In this document: piece by piece, positions 37,394 to 45,613 of the stretch | Layout: each line of letters opens with the position of its first letter | Numbering within the stretch: position 1 is the stretch's first letter | Source of the DNA: an uncultured Algibacter sp. | GTDB taxonomy: Bacteria; Bacteroidota; Bacteroidia; Flavobacteriales; Flavobacteriaceae | Reading direction: 5' to 3' | NCBI GenBank assembly: GCA_947502405.1 | Contig: CANMZT010000013.1 | Span: 1-64,000, forward strand | DNA: 64,000 bases | Notes under the pieces: model-generated | Told to the model about the DNA's origin: nothing | The model's input: only the letters and a program-made list of their open reading frames with translations | Databases searched by the model: none | Position numbers and translations under genes: made by a program

Positions 37394-39744
37394 TATCTAA
37401 CAACCATTAATTTTAAAACTTTGGTCTCAAAGGTATCTAAGTCTGAAAGCATAACTAAGTAAACTCCAGAGGATACTACATTGTTTGCTAAATTTTTACC
37501 ATTCCAATATGCCGTTCCACCATCAATCTCTAGATTATACCCTTGATACCTCTGATTAATTCTAGATTGAGCCTCTGCAACTAGATTTCCTTCAATATCA
37601 GTAATTTTAATATTTACGTTTTCTGAAATATCTTTAATTTTTACTTTATCATCTACTATATTAAATCCGGGTCTTACAGGGTTTGGATAAGCAAAAGCGG
37701 CACTCAAATCTTCAAGAGCACTAGTACCGCCAGAATTAAAAGAAAGTAACCCTTTACTTGTTGCTATGTAAACCACACCATTTACACTGTCTATGGATAC
37801 ATCGTTAATTGTATTTGATGGCAATGGTGAATTATCTTTGGTAAAATGAAATATCGTGTTTTGCCCATCAGAAGAGAGATAAAACAACCCAGAATCAGTA
37901 GTTCCAATCCATTTATTATTTGAACCATCTACCTCAATATCCGAAACATATTGTTCAAAAAGCAACTCTTTAGCAATACCATCTTCTTCAATAATAATTT
38001 CATCAACAGTTGTGTTTTCTTCAGTAAAAAAATTGGAAGTATTAAATAGCACTCGTAATCCTCTAAAGGTACCAATCCATAATTGATTTCTATTATCCAA
38101 AGCCAATGCAGTGGCCAATTCTGTTGGCATATTCTCTTCTAATGTACTTACGCTTTTAATTAATGGACTATTCCCATTTTCATTAAAACCTATTAGTCCG
38201 TATTTGTATGAGGCTATCCATTTTGTATTATCATTTCCAATTACAATATCTCCATATCCAAGATTTCCTCCTGTAAAACCATCAATTATAACATCCGTAA
38301 AATCAAAAGATCTCCATTGATTTGTAGCAGGATTAAAAGATTTTAAAGCGTCATCAACAAGTGTACTTAATGTCCATAATACCCCATTTGCATCAAATAT
38401 AGGATCAACAACTCTTACGCTTATAATATCTGGCCTATTAGGAACCACTAAAGATTCTAAACCGCTATTATTTTGATCATATAAAACACTTGGAACATTA
38501 TCATTCACCTCAATAATCCCATTATTAAAGGAACTAATAAAGACTTGACTAGAATTCAGAGGATTAATGGCTATACCGTTAATATCTCTCGCATTAAATG
38601 CTTCCTCATATTTAACATTAATCCAACTATTATTATTTAAATGACTAAATCCTTTCCTATTACCATCAGGAATATAAAAAATATCATATCCGCCATAAGT
38701 CACCCAAACCCCATTAGGCTCAGCTTCAATAGAAAACGGTGTATTAAAAAGCGGCCCTTCAGGACGAACTTCTTCAAAAACCGTAGTATCTGTTAAAGAG
38801 ACCTTCAAAACACCAAAATCTTTTGTTCCAATATAAATGTTTTCTTCATCTACAGTAGCTGATGTAAATTGAGTATCTAACTCAGATGTTACTGGAATTT
38901 GAGCTGTAAGATTAAAATTTGTATCATAAACATACACTTGGTTTATAGTTGAAACAATTAAATTAGTATTTACAGACCTAAAATCAAGAGGCAAAGTTGA
39001 ATAGGTAAATAATTCACTTAATGTAGTACCTCCAATAACTTGATATATTTTTCTGTTATTATTTATAGCATAAAGGTTGTTTTCATCAGCTTCAATTGAT
39101 TGCCAATTTCCAGAAGCTACTAATTGCCAGTTTTGAAAATCTATTAAATTTTCATTAGAAACAGGGGCTTTCCTAATACCGTTTCCTGCCAAACAAGAAG
39201 CATAGATGTAATCTTCAAAAATTGCTGTTTGTGTTACGGGAATTTGACTACCTCCATTCCCTATAAAATAGGTGTCTCCAAATTCTAATCGCTCTAAATC
39301 AAAAACTGAAATCCCAAAATTTGTTGAAATATATACTAAATTCTGATAAGGATTTATGTGATTAATTCTTTTATCACTAGGTGATATTGTTGGTTTGTCT
39401 ATAATATCAACTACAGTTAAAATATTATCTCCATTATCATACACAATTTCAATAAGACCATTTTCATAACCAACAACTAATAATTGATAAGCATTACTGT
39501 AATAGATAGTTGAGATACTCTCTCCAGACAAACCATTAACAGTTGTTATTTCTTCAATAAGGTTGGTTTGTGTATCTAAGCTAAAAATAGCGTTTTCAGC
39601 AGCAGCATAAATAATATTATCTCCTTGAGCTACATCCTTTATTTCATTATATGAAAAATGTCCATTCCAAAGTGCAGAGAAATCCTGAGAAAAATGAAAT
39701 AATGGAAATAAAAAAAATACAACTAAAATTACGCTTCTTAACAT
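37393..39744 (-). CDS. porZ: PorZ-like T9SS surface beta-propeller protein
   Basis: 783 residues from ATG 39744 (MLRSVILVVFFLFPLFHFSQ, signal peptide); an ATG at 39765 adds 7 residues. The N-terminus WNGHFSYNEIKDVAQGDNIIYAAAENAIFSLD and repeated propeller blades (IYIGTKDFGVLKV, LWIGTFRGLRVL, KWIGTTDSGLFYLS) match PorZ. The C-terminal domain (FAYPNPVRPGF to KLMVVR) is T9SS-type. PorZ is part of the T9SS attachment complex that modifies cargo with anionic LPS in Porphyromonas. Upstream of recO. Confidence 0.85.
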   Translation of the reverse strand: MLRSVILVVFFLFPLFHFSQDFSALWNGHFSYNEIKDVAQGDNIIYAAAENAIFSLDTQTNLIEEITTVNGLSGESISTIYYSNAYQLLVVGYENGLIEIVYDNGDNILTVVDIIDKPTISPSDKRINHINPYQNLVYISTNFGISVFDLERLEFGDTYFIGNGGSQIPVTQTAIFEDYIYASCLAGNGIRKAPVSNENLIDFQNWQLVASGNWQSIEADENNLYAINNNRKIYQVIGGTTLSELFTYSTLPLDFRSVNTNLIVSTINQVYVYDTNFNLTAQIPVTSELDTQFTSATVDEENIYIGTKDFGVLKVSLTDTTVFEEVRPEGPLFNTPFSIEAEPNGVWVTYGGYDIFYIPDGNRKGFSHLNNNSWINVKYEEAFNARDINGIAINPLNSSQVFISSFNNGIIEVNDNVPSVLYDQNNSGLESLVVPNRPDIISVRVVDPIFDANGVLWTLSTLVDDALKSFNPATNQWRSFDFTDVIIDGFTGGNLGYGDIVIGNDNTKWIASYKYGLIGFNENGNSPLIKSVSTLEENMPTELATALALDNRNQLWIGTFRGLRVLFNTSNFFTEENTTVDEIIIEEDGIAKELLFEQYVSDIEVDGSNNKWIGTTDSGLFYLSSDGQNTIFHFTKDNSPLPSNTINDVSIDSVNGVVYIATSKGLLSFNSGGTSALEDLSAAFAYPNPVRPGFNIVDDKVKIKDISENVNIKITDIEGNLVAEAQSRINQRYQGYNLEIDGGTAYWNGKNLANNVVSSGVYLVMLSDLDTFETKVLKLMVVR

Positions 39745-39811
39745 AGGTTCTTTTTCAACATTCAAATATATTTATTACTAACGAGTTTTACTCCAAAATA
39801 ATATATTAAAT

Positions 39812-39844
39812 AAAAAAGCTCCCTAGTTCTAGGAAGCTTTTTTT
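39812..39844. terminator. Terminator between gdhA and porZ
   Basis: Stem AAAAAAGCTCCCTAG / CTAGGAAGCTTTTTT with a TT loop and one mismatch; ends transcription of gdhA. Confidence 0.85.
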
Positions 39845-39863
39845 ACTATTGTATTTATTACTC

Positions 39864-41207
39864 TTATACAATTCCTTGGGCCAACATAGCATCTGCAACT
39901 TTTACAAAACCAGCAATATTAGCACCCTTAACATAATCAATATAACCGTCCTCTTCTGTACCATATTCAATACAAGATTTATGAATATCAGCCATGATAT
40001 CTTTTAGCTTATTATCAACTTCTTCCCTTGTCCACTTATATCTCAGTGAATTTTGAGTCATTTCTAAACCAGATGTTGCCACACCTCCTGCATTTGAAGC
40101 TTTTCCTGGAGCAAATAATATTTTTGCTTTATGGAATGCTGCAATAGCCTCTTTAGTAGATGGCATGTTAGCGCCTTCACTAACACAAATACATCCGTTA
40201 TCAAGCAGTGCTTTTGCATCATCCTTGTGAAGTTCATTTTGAGTTGCACAAGGTAATGCTATATCGCAGGTTTCATGCCATGGCGTTTTACCCTTAGTAA
40301 ATCTAGCATTGGGGTATTCTTTAACATATTCACTAATTCTTCCTCTTTTTTCGTTTTTAAGGTTCATAACAAACTTTAATTTCTCTTCGTCAATACCATC
40401 CTCATCGAAAATATAACCTGAAGAATCTGAAAGTGTTACTACTTTAGCTCCTAATTGAAGGGACTTTTCTGCAGCATATTGAGCCACATTTCCTGAACCA
40501 GAAATCACAACAGTTTTACCTTCAAAACTGTCATTTTTTGTTTTAAGCATATTTTCTGCAAAATACACCGTGCCATACCCTGTAGCTTCAGGTCTAATTA
40601 AAGAGCCACCCCAAGTCATCCCTTTACCTGTTAAAACACCAGTAAATTCGTTTCTCATCTTTCTGTACATACCAAAAAGAAACCCTATTTCTCTTTGACC
40701 AACGCCTATATCTCCTGCCGGAATATCAGTATTAGGTCCTATATGCCTAAATAATTCACTCATAAAAGCATGACAGAAACGCATAATCTCGTTATCCGAT
40801 TTTCCTTTAGGATTAAAATCACTACCTCCTTTTCCACCACCCATTGGCAAAGTTGTTAAGGAGTTTTTAAAAACTTGCTCGAAAGCCAAAAACTTTAAAA
40901 TACTTGCATTAACAGTTGGGTGAAAACGCAAACCACCTTTATAAGGCCCAATAGCAGAATTCATTTGAATTCTGTATCCTCTGTTTACTTGGATTTCTCC
41001 GCTATCATCAACCCAACACACTCTAAATGAGATTAATCGTTCTGGCTCAACCATTCGTAAAAGAATGTTTTTTCCGTAATAGATATCATGTTGAACAATG
41101 TAAGGAATTACAGTTTCTGCAACTTCCTCTACGGCTTGTAAAAACTCTGGTTCATGACCATTTCTCTCTTTCACAAGGTCTAAAAATCCTTTAATAGTGT
41201 CTTTCAT
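39864..41207 (-). CDS. gdhA: NADP-type glutamate dehydrogenase
   Basis: Interconverts glutamate and 2-oxoglutarate plus ammonium. 447 residues, the hexameric small-subunit class. Substrate-site GPYKGGLRFHP at 87-97, catalytic-site PMGGGKGGSDF (Lys126), DIPAGDIGVG and the Rossmann GSGNVA at 237-242 are present. Length and PMGGGKGGSDF favour NADP use. Monocistronic with its own -7 element and terminator. Confidence 0.97.
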   Translation of the reverse strand: MKDTIKGFLDLVKERNGHEPEFLQAVEEVAETVIPYIVQHDIYYGKNILLRMVEPERLISFRVCWVDDSGEIQVNRGYRIQMNSAIGPYKGGLRFHPTVNASILKFLAFEQVFKNSLTTLPMGGGKGGSDFNPKGKSDNEIMRFCHAFMSELFRHIGPNTDIPAGDIGVGQREIGFLFGMYRKMRNEFTGVLTGKGMTWGGSLIRPEATGYGTVYFAENMLKTKNDSFEGKTVVISGSGNVAQYAAEKSLQLGAKVVTLSDSSGYIFDEDGIDEEKLKFVMNLKNEKRGRISEYVKEYPNARFTKGKTPWHETCDIALPCATQNELHKDDAKALLDNGCICVSEGANMPSTKEAIAAFHKAKILFAPGKASNAGGVATSGLEMTQNSLRYKWTREEVDNKLKDIMADIHKSCIEYGTEEDGYIDYVKGANIAGFVKVADAMLAQGIV

Positions 41208-41255
41208 ATATACAATTATTGCATTATTGTTTATTAAGCAGGTAATTTATTGATA

Positions 41256-41263
41256 CAAATATA
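41256..41263 (-). promoter_or_regulatory. -7 element for gdhA
   Basis: TATATTTG on the minus strand fits TAnnTTTG, 48 bp before the ATG. Confidence 0.5.
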
Positions 41264-41409
41264 CGTTATCTTCAAAAAAATACATATTTCTTTTTGAATT
41301 TCGCAATAATTTTTTTTGATGTGTTCGAGCTAGATTCATTAATATTTGTTAATGTTCCTAGTTTTCATATATTTGCTCATGATAATGCCCTCAATAAAAC
41401 AAACCTTTT

Positions 41410-42213
41410 ATGCTTAACTTGAAACATTTAGCTTCCGCTTTTTGCTTGTTTCTTATAGTTCAAACTACAAATGCTCAACTGGGCTTTTCACATGAAATAG
41501 GTGCTATTGCTGGCCCTGTTCAATTTAGATCTGACTTTGGTAGTCGTGATGATTCTGAGACAAATTTTGGGAATTCTGGATACGGCATTGGAATTGTACA
41601 TTATATAAATTTCTCATACCGAGCCGATTGTAATTGTTATACAACTGATACTTATTTTAATGATCATTTTAAATTACGAAATGAGATATCTTACAATAAA
41701 ACTAACTTAGAACACTTAGGAAAGTGGGTTGATCCAGACCGTACAACTATTGAAGCTAATCAACTTAGAGGACATAAAGGTGTTGCTAAAAATCTAGATA
41801 TAGGAACGCAATTAGAGTTTTTTCCATTAAGTATTCGTGATTTTCAAGGATTCGCTTACAGTTTCGCTCCTTTTGTAAGTTTTGGTGTTCACTATACATC
41901 TTTTAACCCTGAAGTCAGCACAACATATGCTAATCCAGACCCAACTGCAGTTGGTGATGTAACTGATCCAAGTAATTTTTATTCTTTTTGGGAGCCTGGT
42001 TCTGTTGATGCATCTCCGGGAAGCACTTGGTCTGTTGTTACTAGTGTTGGTGTTAGATACAAACTTACCAAAATATCAGATTTAATGTTAGATTTGAGAT
42101 TTCAATACTATTTTGATGATAATATAGATGGTTTAGACCACCAATTAAGTTACAATAAGAATAACGATTGGTTAGTTTGGTTAAACTTTGGTTACATCTA
42201 TTATTTAGATTAG
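41410..42213 (+). CDS. Outer-membrane beta-barrel protein, THC0290_0291-like family
   Basis: 267 residues with signal peptide ending TTNAQ. LGFSHEIGAIAGPVQFRSDFGSR and the Cys pair in YRADCNCYTTDTYFNDHFKLRNEISYNK resemble the flavobacterial THC0290_0291 family as I recall it. Amphipathic strands and the terminal LNFGYIYYLD suggest a barrel. Function unknown. Confidence 0.7.
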   Translation: MLNLKHLASAFCLFLIVQTTNAQLGFSHEIGAIAGPVQFRSDFGSRDDSETNFGNSGYGIGIVHYINFSYRADCNCYTTDTYFNDHFKLRNEISYNKTNLEHLGKWVDPDRTTIEANQLRGHKGVAKNLDIGTQLEFFPLSIRDFQGFAYSFAPFVSFGVHYTSFNPEVSTTYANPDPTAVGDVTDPSNFYSFWEPGSVDASPGSTWSVVTSVGVRYKLTKISDLMLDLRFQYYFDDNIDGLDHQLSYNKNNDWLVWLNFGYIYYLD

Positions 42214-42217
42214 CAAA

Positions 42218-43357
42218 TTATCCTATAGCCTGTTTTAAATCGGCAATTAAATCATCAATGTCTTCAATACCCACACTTAATCTTATAAGCGAGTCTACAA
42301 CACCTGTTTTTTTACGTTCTTCCTTTGGTATACTTGCATGTGTCATACTTGCAGGATGACCAGAAAGTGATTCTACACCACCTAAAGATTCAGCCAGAGT
42401 AAACACTTTTAGTTTCTCAACAATTTTAATAGCCTCTTCGTAGTTATTTCCTTTAGTAGTAAACGAAATCATTCCTCCAAAATCTTTCATTTGACTTTTA
42501 GCTATTTCATGGTTTGGATGGTTTTCAAACCCAGGCCAATAGACATTTTCAATTTTAGGATGACTTGCTAAAAATTCAGCCACTGCCCTACCGTTTTCAG
42601 AATGACGCTGCATTCTAACATGTAATGTTTTTATACCTCTTAGTACCAAAAAACTATCTTGAGGCCCACAAATAGCACCACTAGCATTCTGAATAAAATA
42701 TAACTTATCTGCCAAATCCTTATCGTTAACTACGAGTGCTCCCATTACAACGTCACTATGTCCTCCCAGATATTTAGTTGCTGAATGCATAACAATATCT
42801 GCTCCTAAATCCATAGGCTGTTGTAAATAAGGTGTTGCAAAAGTATTATCAACAGCCAATAGAACATTATTATTTTTTGCAATTTTTGATACGGCTTTAA
42901 TATCAATAATATTCATCATTGGGTTTGTTGGTGTTTCAACCCAAATAAGCTTCGTGTTTTTATTTATATAGGCTTCGATATTTGAAGCTTTATCCATGCC
43001 TACAAAATGAAATTTAATTCCAAAATCTTGAAATATTTTAGTAAAAAGTCTAAACGAACCACCATATAAATCATTGGTAGAAACTACTTCGTCACCAGGT
43101 TTTAATAATTTAATAACAGCATCTATAGCTGCTAGTCCAGAGCCAAATGCAAGACCGTATTTACCGTTTTCAATACTTGCAAAGGCATTTTCTAAAGCGT
43201 TTCTGGTAGGGTTGTGCGTTCTAGAGTATTCGTAACCTTTATGCCCTCCAGGAGTCGTTTGCGCATAGGTAGATGTTTGGTAAATTGGTGGCATAACTGC
43301 ACCATACGCAGCATCATGCTCTTGGCCTCCGTGAATAACTTTAGTATTAAACTTCAT
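42218..43357 (-). CDS. Cys/Met-metabolism PLP enzyme (cystathionine gamma-synthase or gamma/beta-lyase)
   Basis: 379 residues, family length. QTSTYAQTTPGGHKGYEYSRTHNPTRNALE, ETPTNPMMNIIDI, the PLP lysine Lys195 in MHSATKYLGGHSDV, and SLGGVESLSGHPASMTHASIP are all present. Sequence motifs do not cleanly separate MetB from MetC/CysD-type activities; gamma-synthase or gamma-lyase is most likely. Converges on the gene at 41410 with 4 bp between stops. Confidence 0.93.
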   Translation of the reverse strand: MKFNTKVIHGGQEHDAAYGAVMPPIYQTSTYAQTTPGGHKGYEYSRTHNPTRNALENAFASIENGKYGLAFGSGLAAIDAVIKLLKPGDEVVSTNDLYGGSFRLFTKIFQDFGIKFHFVGMDKASNIEAYINKNTKLIWVETPTNPMMNIIDIKAVSKIAKNNNVLLAVDNTFATPYLQQPMDLGADIVMHSATKYLGGHSDVVMGALVVNDKDLADKLYFIQNASGAICGPQDSFLVLRGIKTLHVRMQRHSENGRAVAEFLASHPKIENVYWPGFENHPNHEIAKSQMKDFGGMISFTTKGNNYEEAIKIVEKLKVFTLAESLGGVESLSGHPASMTHASIPKEERKKTGVVDSLIRLSVGIEDIDDLIADLKQAIG

Positions 43358-43373
43358 ATTTAAATCTTTTACA

Positions 43374-43381
43374 CAAATGTA
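43374..43381 (-). promoter_or_regulatory. -7 element for the PLP enzyme
   Basis: TACATTTG on the minus strand fits TAnnTTTG, 16 bp upstream of the ATG. Confidence 0.55.
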
Positions 43382-43441
43382 AGTTTTAATTCGGTGTATT
43401 CAAATGCAATAATTATCTTTAAACTAGGTTAACCTTATTAT

Positions 43442-44161
43442 ATGCGCCAGTACAAATACTTCATATCAATTTTCATTTTTTTTGTGTTTTTTAGTTGCGC
43501 TGAAGAACAGAAAACCACATATTCAGAGATAAATATTACTGCTAAGAATAACAACTTAGTAGAAGTTAATATTCCAAAAGCAACAGGAAATAAATCTGTT
43601 TCGAACCAGATAAATTCTGAAATACAAAAAAAAGTTATTTCGGCATTACATATAGGAAATCTAGAAGATGTTCATTCGCCTTCAATAGAAGAAAGTATAA
43701 TATCTTTTAATAATGAATATAACGCTTTCAACCAAGATTTCCCTGAATCATCACAACTCTGGGAAGCTCAAATTGATGGAGAAGTTATTTATCAATCAGA
43801 AGAATTAACAACCATAGCTATTACTACCTATAAAAATACTGGTGGCGCTCATGGTAATTTAAATATTTCTTTTTTGAATTTTGATTCGAAAACAGGACAG
43901 AAATTGAAAAATAGCCAGTTATTCACTGATATGGAATCTTTTAAAACCTTAGCAAAAGCTTACTTTGAAGCAGAAACCAAAGAAAAAAGCTTACTTACAG
44001 ATTATAATACCTTTGAATTACCTGAAAACATAGGATATAGTGAGGATGGCATTATTTTACTCTATAACACCTATGAAGTTGCACCTTATACAACCGGCAT
44101 CATAGAGTTTGCTATACCTTTTAGCAAAACTACTTCATATTTAGCCTTTAACAGCCTTTAA
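43442..44161 (+). CDS. DUF3298 (RsiV-like) lipoprotein
   Basis: 239 residues. Lipoprotein signal FVFFSCAEE with Cys20 the lipid site. The C-terminal half has TYKNTGGAHGNLNISFLNFD and LLYNTYEVAPYTTGIIEFAIPF, the DUF4163/DUF3298 pair found in RsiV-like proteins. RsiV binds lysozyme as an anti-sigma factor; this protein lacks a cytoplasmic anti-sigma part, so it is only structurally related. Its last 21 bp overlap the convergent DinB-like gene. Confidence 0.82.
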   Translation: MRQYKYFISIFIFFVFFSCAEEQKTTYSEINITAKNNNLVEVNIPKATGNKSVSNQINSEIQKKVISALHIGNLEDVHSPSIEESIISFNNEYNAFNQDFPESSQLWEAQIDGEVIYQSEELTTIAITTYKNTGGAHGNLNISFLNFDSKTGQKLKNSQLFTDMESFKTLAKAYFEAETKEKSLLTDYNTFELPENIGYSEDGIILLYNTYEVAPYTTGIIEFAIPFSKTTSYLAFNSL

Positions 44162-44605
44162 CAGTGCTAGTACATAACCATAATGTAAACCTTCATGAAT
44201 AGCTATAAATTGTAAAGCTTCATCAATATTGTTTAGGGTATTACCTGTTGTAGATACAGTATAAGCATTGTAATCTTTAAAGATTCCATTGGTATAATCA
44301 GATACTGTTCTATTAAGAGTTGGAAGTAATAATGCTTTTATTTCATTAACTTCTTCATGAGTTAAATCTCCCTGAGGCTTTGAATCTTTTCTGAATTTAT
44401 TAATCATTTCATCTGAAAGCATTGATTCTAAACCCGATAATTTATAAGCCAAAAGTTGCTCTGAAACTATAACATGCCCAATATTCCAAATAATATTGTT
44501 GTTGAAACCTTCAGGAATCTTATTTAAATCTTCCAAATCATTATTTTCAATGATTTTAGTAAAAATGTTTCTTGTATTTTTTAAAACCTGAAATGTAAAA
44601 TCCAT
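44141..44605 (-). CDS. DinB-like (DUF664/DfsB) four-helix protein
   Basis: 154 residues of helical DinB-superfamily fold. The metal-binding histidines are in IWNIGHVIVSEQ and FIAIHEGLHYGYVLALL. Members are often thiol-dependent enzymes; the substrate is unknown. Convergently overlaps the DUF3298 gene. Confidence 0.85.
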   Translation of the reverse strand: MDFTFQVLKNTRNIFTKIIENNDLEDLNKIPEGFNNNIIWNIGHVIVSEQLLAYKLSGLESMLSDEMINKFRKDSKPQGDLTHEEVNEIKALLLPTLNRTVSDYTNGIFKDYNAYTVSTTGNTLNNIDEALQFIAIHEGLHYGYVLALLKAVKG

Positions 44606-44662
44606 TTTATTAAATTTTTCGATAAATATAGTTTTAATTTGTTTTTTGAAACAACAAATACC

Positions 44663-45010
44663 ATGAAAAAAGTATACTATTTAAAAACCTGTAATACCTG
44701 TACTAGAATTTTAAAAGAATTGAATTTATCTTCCGAATTTATTTTACAGGATATTAAGTCTGAACCTATAACTGTAAGACAAGTTGAAGCCATGGAAGCT
44801 TTATCTGGAAGTTATGAAGCGTTGTTTAGTAAACGTGCTAAACTTTACAAAGAAATGGATTTGAAAAACCAAGATTTATCTGAGCGCGATTACAAACATT
44901 ATATATTAGAACACTACACGTTTTTAAGTAGACCAGTTATTATAGTTGACGATAAGATATTTATTGGAAGCTCAAAAAAGACTGTTGAAGCTGTAAAAAC
45001 AGTTATATAA
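44663..45010 (+). CDS. ArsC/Spx-family thioredoxin-fold protein
   Basis: 115 residues from ATG 44663 (MKKVYYLKTCNTCTRIL); the upstream in-frame start at 44639 is not conserved-looking. Has the CNTC motif of Spx/ArsC (Cys-X-X-Cys) near residue 10 and the C-terminal LSRPVIIVDDKIFIGSSKK. The RxxR arsenate-site pattern of true ArsC is not evident. An arsenate reductase-like or redox regulator role is possible. Confidence 0.85.
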   Translation: MKKVYYLKTCNTCTRILKELNLSSEFILQDIKSEPITVRQVEAMEALSGSYEALFSKRAKLYKEMDLKNQDLSERDYKHYILEHYTFLSRPVIIVDDKIFIGSSKKTVEAVKTVI

Positions 45011-45035
45011 ATTTTTGGTGCCTTAAAACTAACTA

Positions 45036-45128
45036 AAAACAAAAAAGTCTAACATTTCTGTTAGACTTTTTTTGCTCCTTCTCTAGGGCTCGAACCTATC
45101 CCGAAAGCTTTCGGGACTCTGATTAACT
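45036..45128 (-). pseudogene. Duplicated 3' half of tRNA-Asn plus its terminator, interrupted by a palindrome
   Basis: 45036-45098 is identical over 63 bp to 45430-45492 (terminator, acceptor 3' strand and T-arm of tRNA-Asn). 45117-45127 repeats the anticodon-loop and stem bases of 45498-45508. Between them the variable-loop bases are replaced by an 18-bp palindrome. No 5' half exists, so it is a displaced tRNA fragment. Confidence 0.9.
45099..45116. repeat. 18-bp palindrome, copy 3 (in the tRNA fragment)
   Basis: TCCCGAAAGCTTTCGGGA, a perfect palindrome replacing 5 bp of the tRNA variable region. Related to copies at 20440 and 27181. Confidence 0.8.
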
Positions 45129-45413
45129 GCCCTTACATTTATCTAGTAGCTTTTTGGTTAACTCTGGATACTTTAAAAAGTTTTCTATATAAACCTTACT
45201 TTTCATCTGTTTTATATGAGACTCAATTGCCAAAGCCTGAGATTTACTTGTACAAGCTATTACATAAAAAACCTCCCAATCCGTTGCTTTTCCTGTAAAT
45301 TTATAACTCTCAGCTTTTTTATGAAAAACCATCCTTTCTTCTAAATTAGTAGTAAAACCTACATAATACTTATTTAACTGATTTGAATGTAGAATATATA
45401 CGCATGGTTTCAT
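45123..45413 (-). CDS. Small GIY-YIG endonuclease in a tRNA-Asn-flanked cassette
   Basis: 96 residues from ATG 45413 (MKPCVYILHSNQLNKYYVGF); an ATG at 45449 would start inside the terminator repeat. The GIY-YIG motif appears as VYIL and YYVG, with the catalytic Arg in EERMVFHKK and metal-binding Glu in ALAIESHIKQM. It is a single-domain nuclease of the UPF0213 kind, with no separate DNA-binding domain. Its TAA stop lies in GTTAATCAGAG, which is tRNA-Asn anticodon-loop sequence. Likely a homing-type or selfish nuclease; a DNA-repair role is the alternative. Confidence 0.88.
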   Translation of the reverse strand: MKPCVYILHSNQLNKYYVGFTTNLEERMVFHKKAESYKFTGKATDWEVFYVIACTSKSQALAIESHIKQMKSKVYIENFLKYPELTKKLLDKCKGS

Positions 45414-45429
45414 TATCAAAAACTGTTTT

Positions 45430-45467
45430 AAAACAAAAAAGTCTAACATTTCTGTTAGACTTTTTTT
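45430..45467 (-). terminator. Terminator of tRNA-Asn
   Basis: Stem GTCTAACA-GAAA-TGTTAGAC flanked by A and T tracts, immediately after the tRNA 3' end. Duplicated exactly at 45036-45073. Confidence 0.85.
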
Positions 45468-45468
45468 G

Positions 45469-45542
45469 CTCCTTCTCTAGGGCTCGAACCTAGGACCCTC
45501 TGATTAACAGTCAGATGCTCTAACCAACTGAGCTAAGAAGGA
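45469..45542 (-). tRNA. tRNA-Asn (anticodon GTT)
   Basis: 74 nt without encoded CCA. Acceptor stem TCCTTCT/AGAAGGA, D-arm GCTCAGTTGGTTAGAGC, anticodon stem TCTGA/TCAGA with loop CTGTTAA (GTT), variable loop GGGTC, T-arm CTAGG-TTCGAGC-CCTAG. All four stems pair fully. Its 3' half is duplicated beyond the GIY-YIG gene. Confidence 0.97.
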
Positions 45543-45613
45543 ATATGCTTTTTCACTTAGCGAGTGCAAATATATGTTGTTTTTTAATTACAACAAATAT
45601 TTTTTAAAAATTT

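Noticed and set aside
44663-45010. Arsenic resistance operon
   Set aside because: The ArsC/Spx-like gene stands alone, with no arsR, arsB or acr3 nearby and no clear arsenate-binding arginines.
45036-45128. A second functional tRNA-Asn
   Set aside because: Only the 3' half is present; D-arm and 5' acceptor strand are missing and the variable region is replaced by a palindrome.
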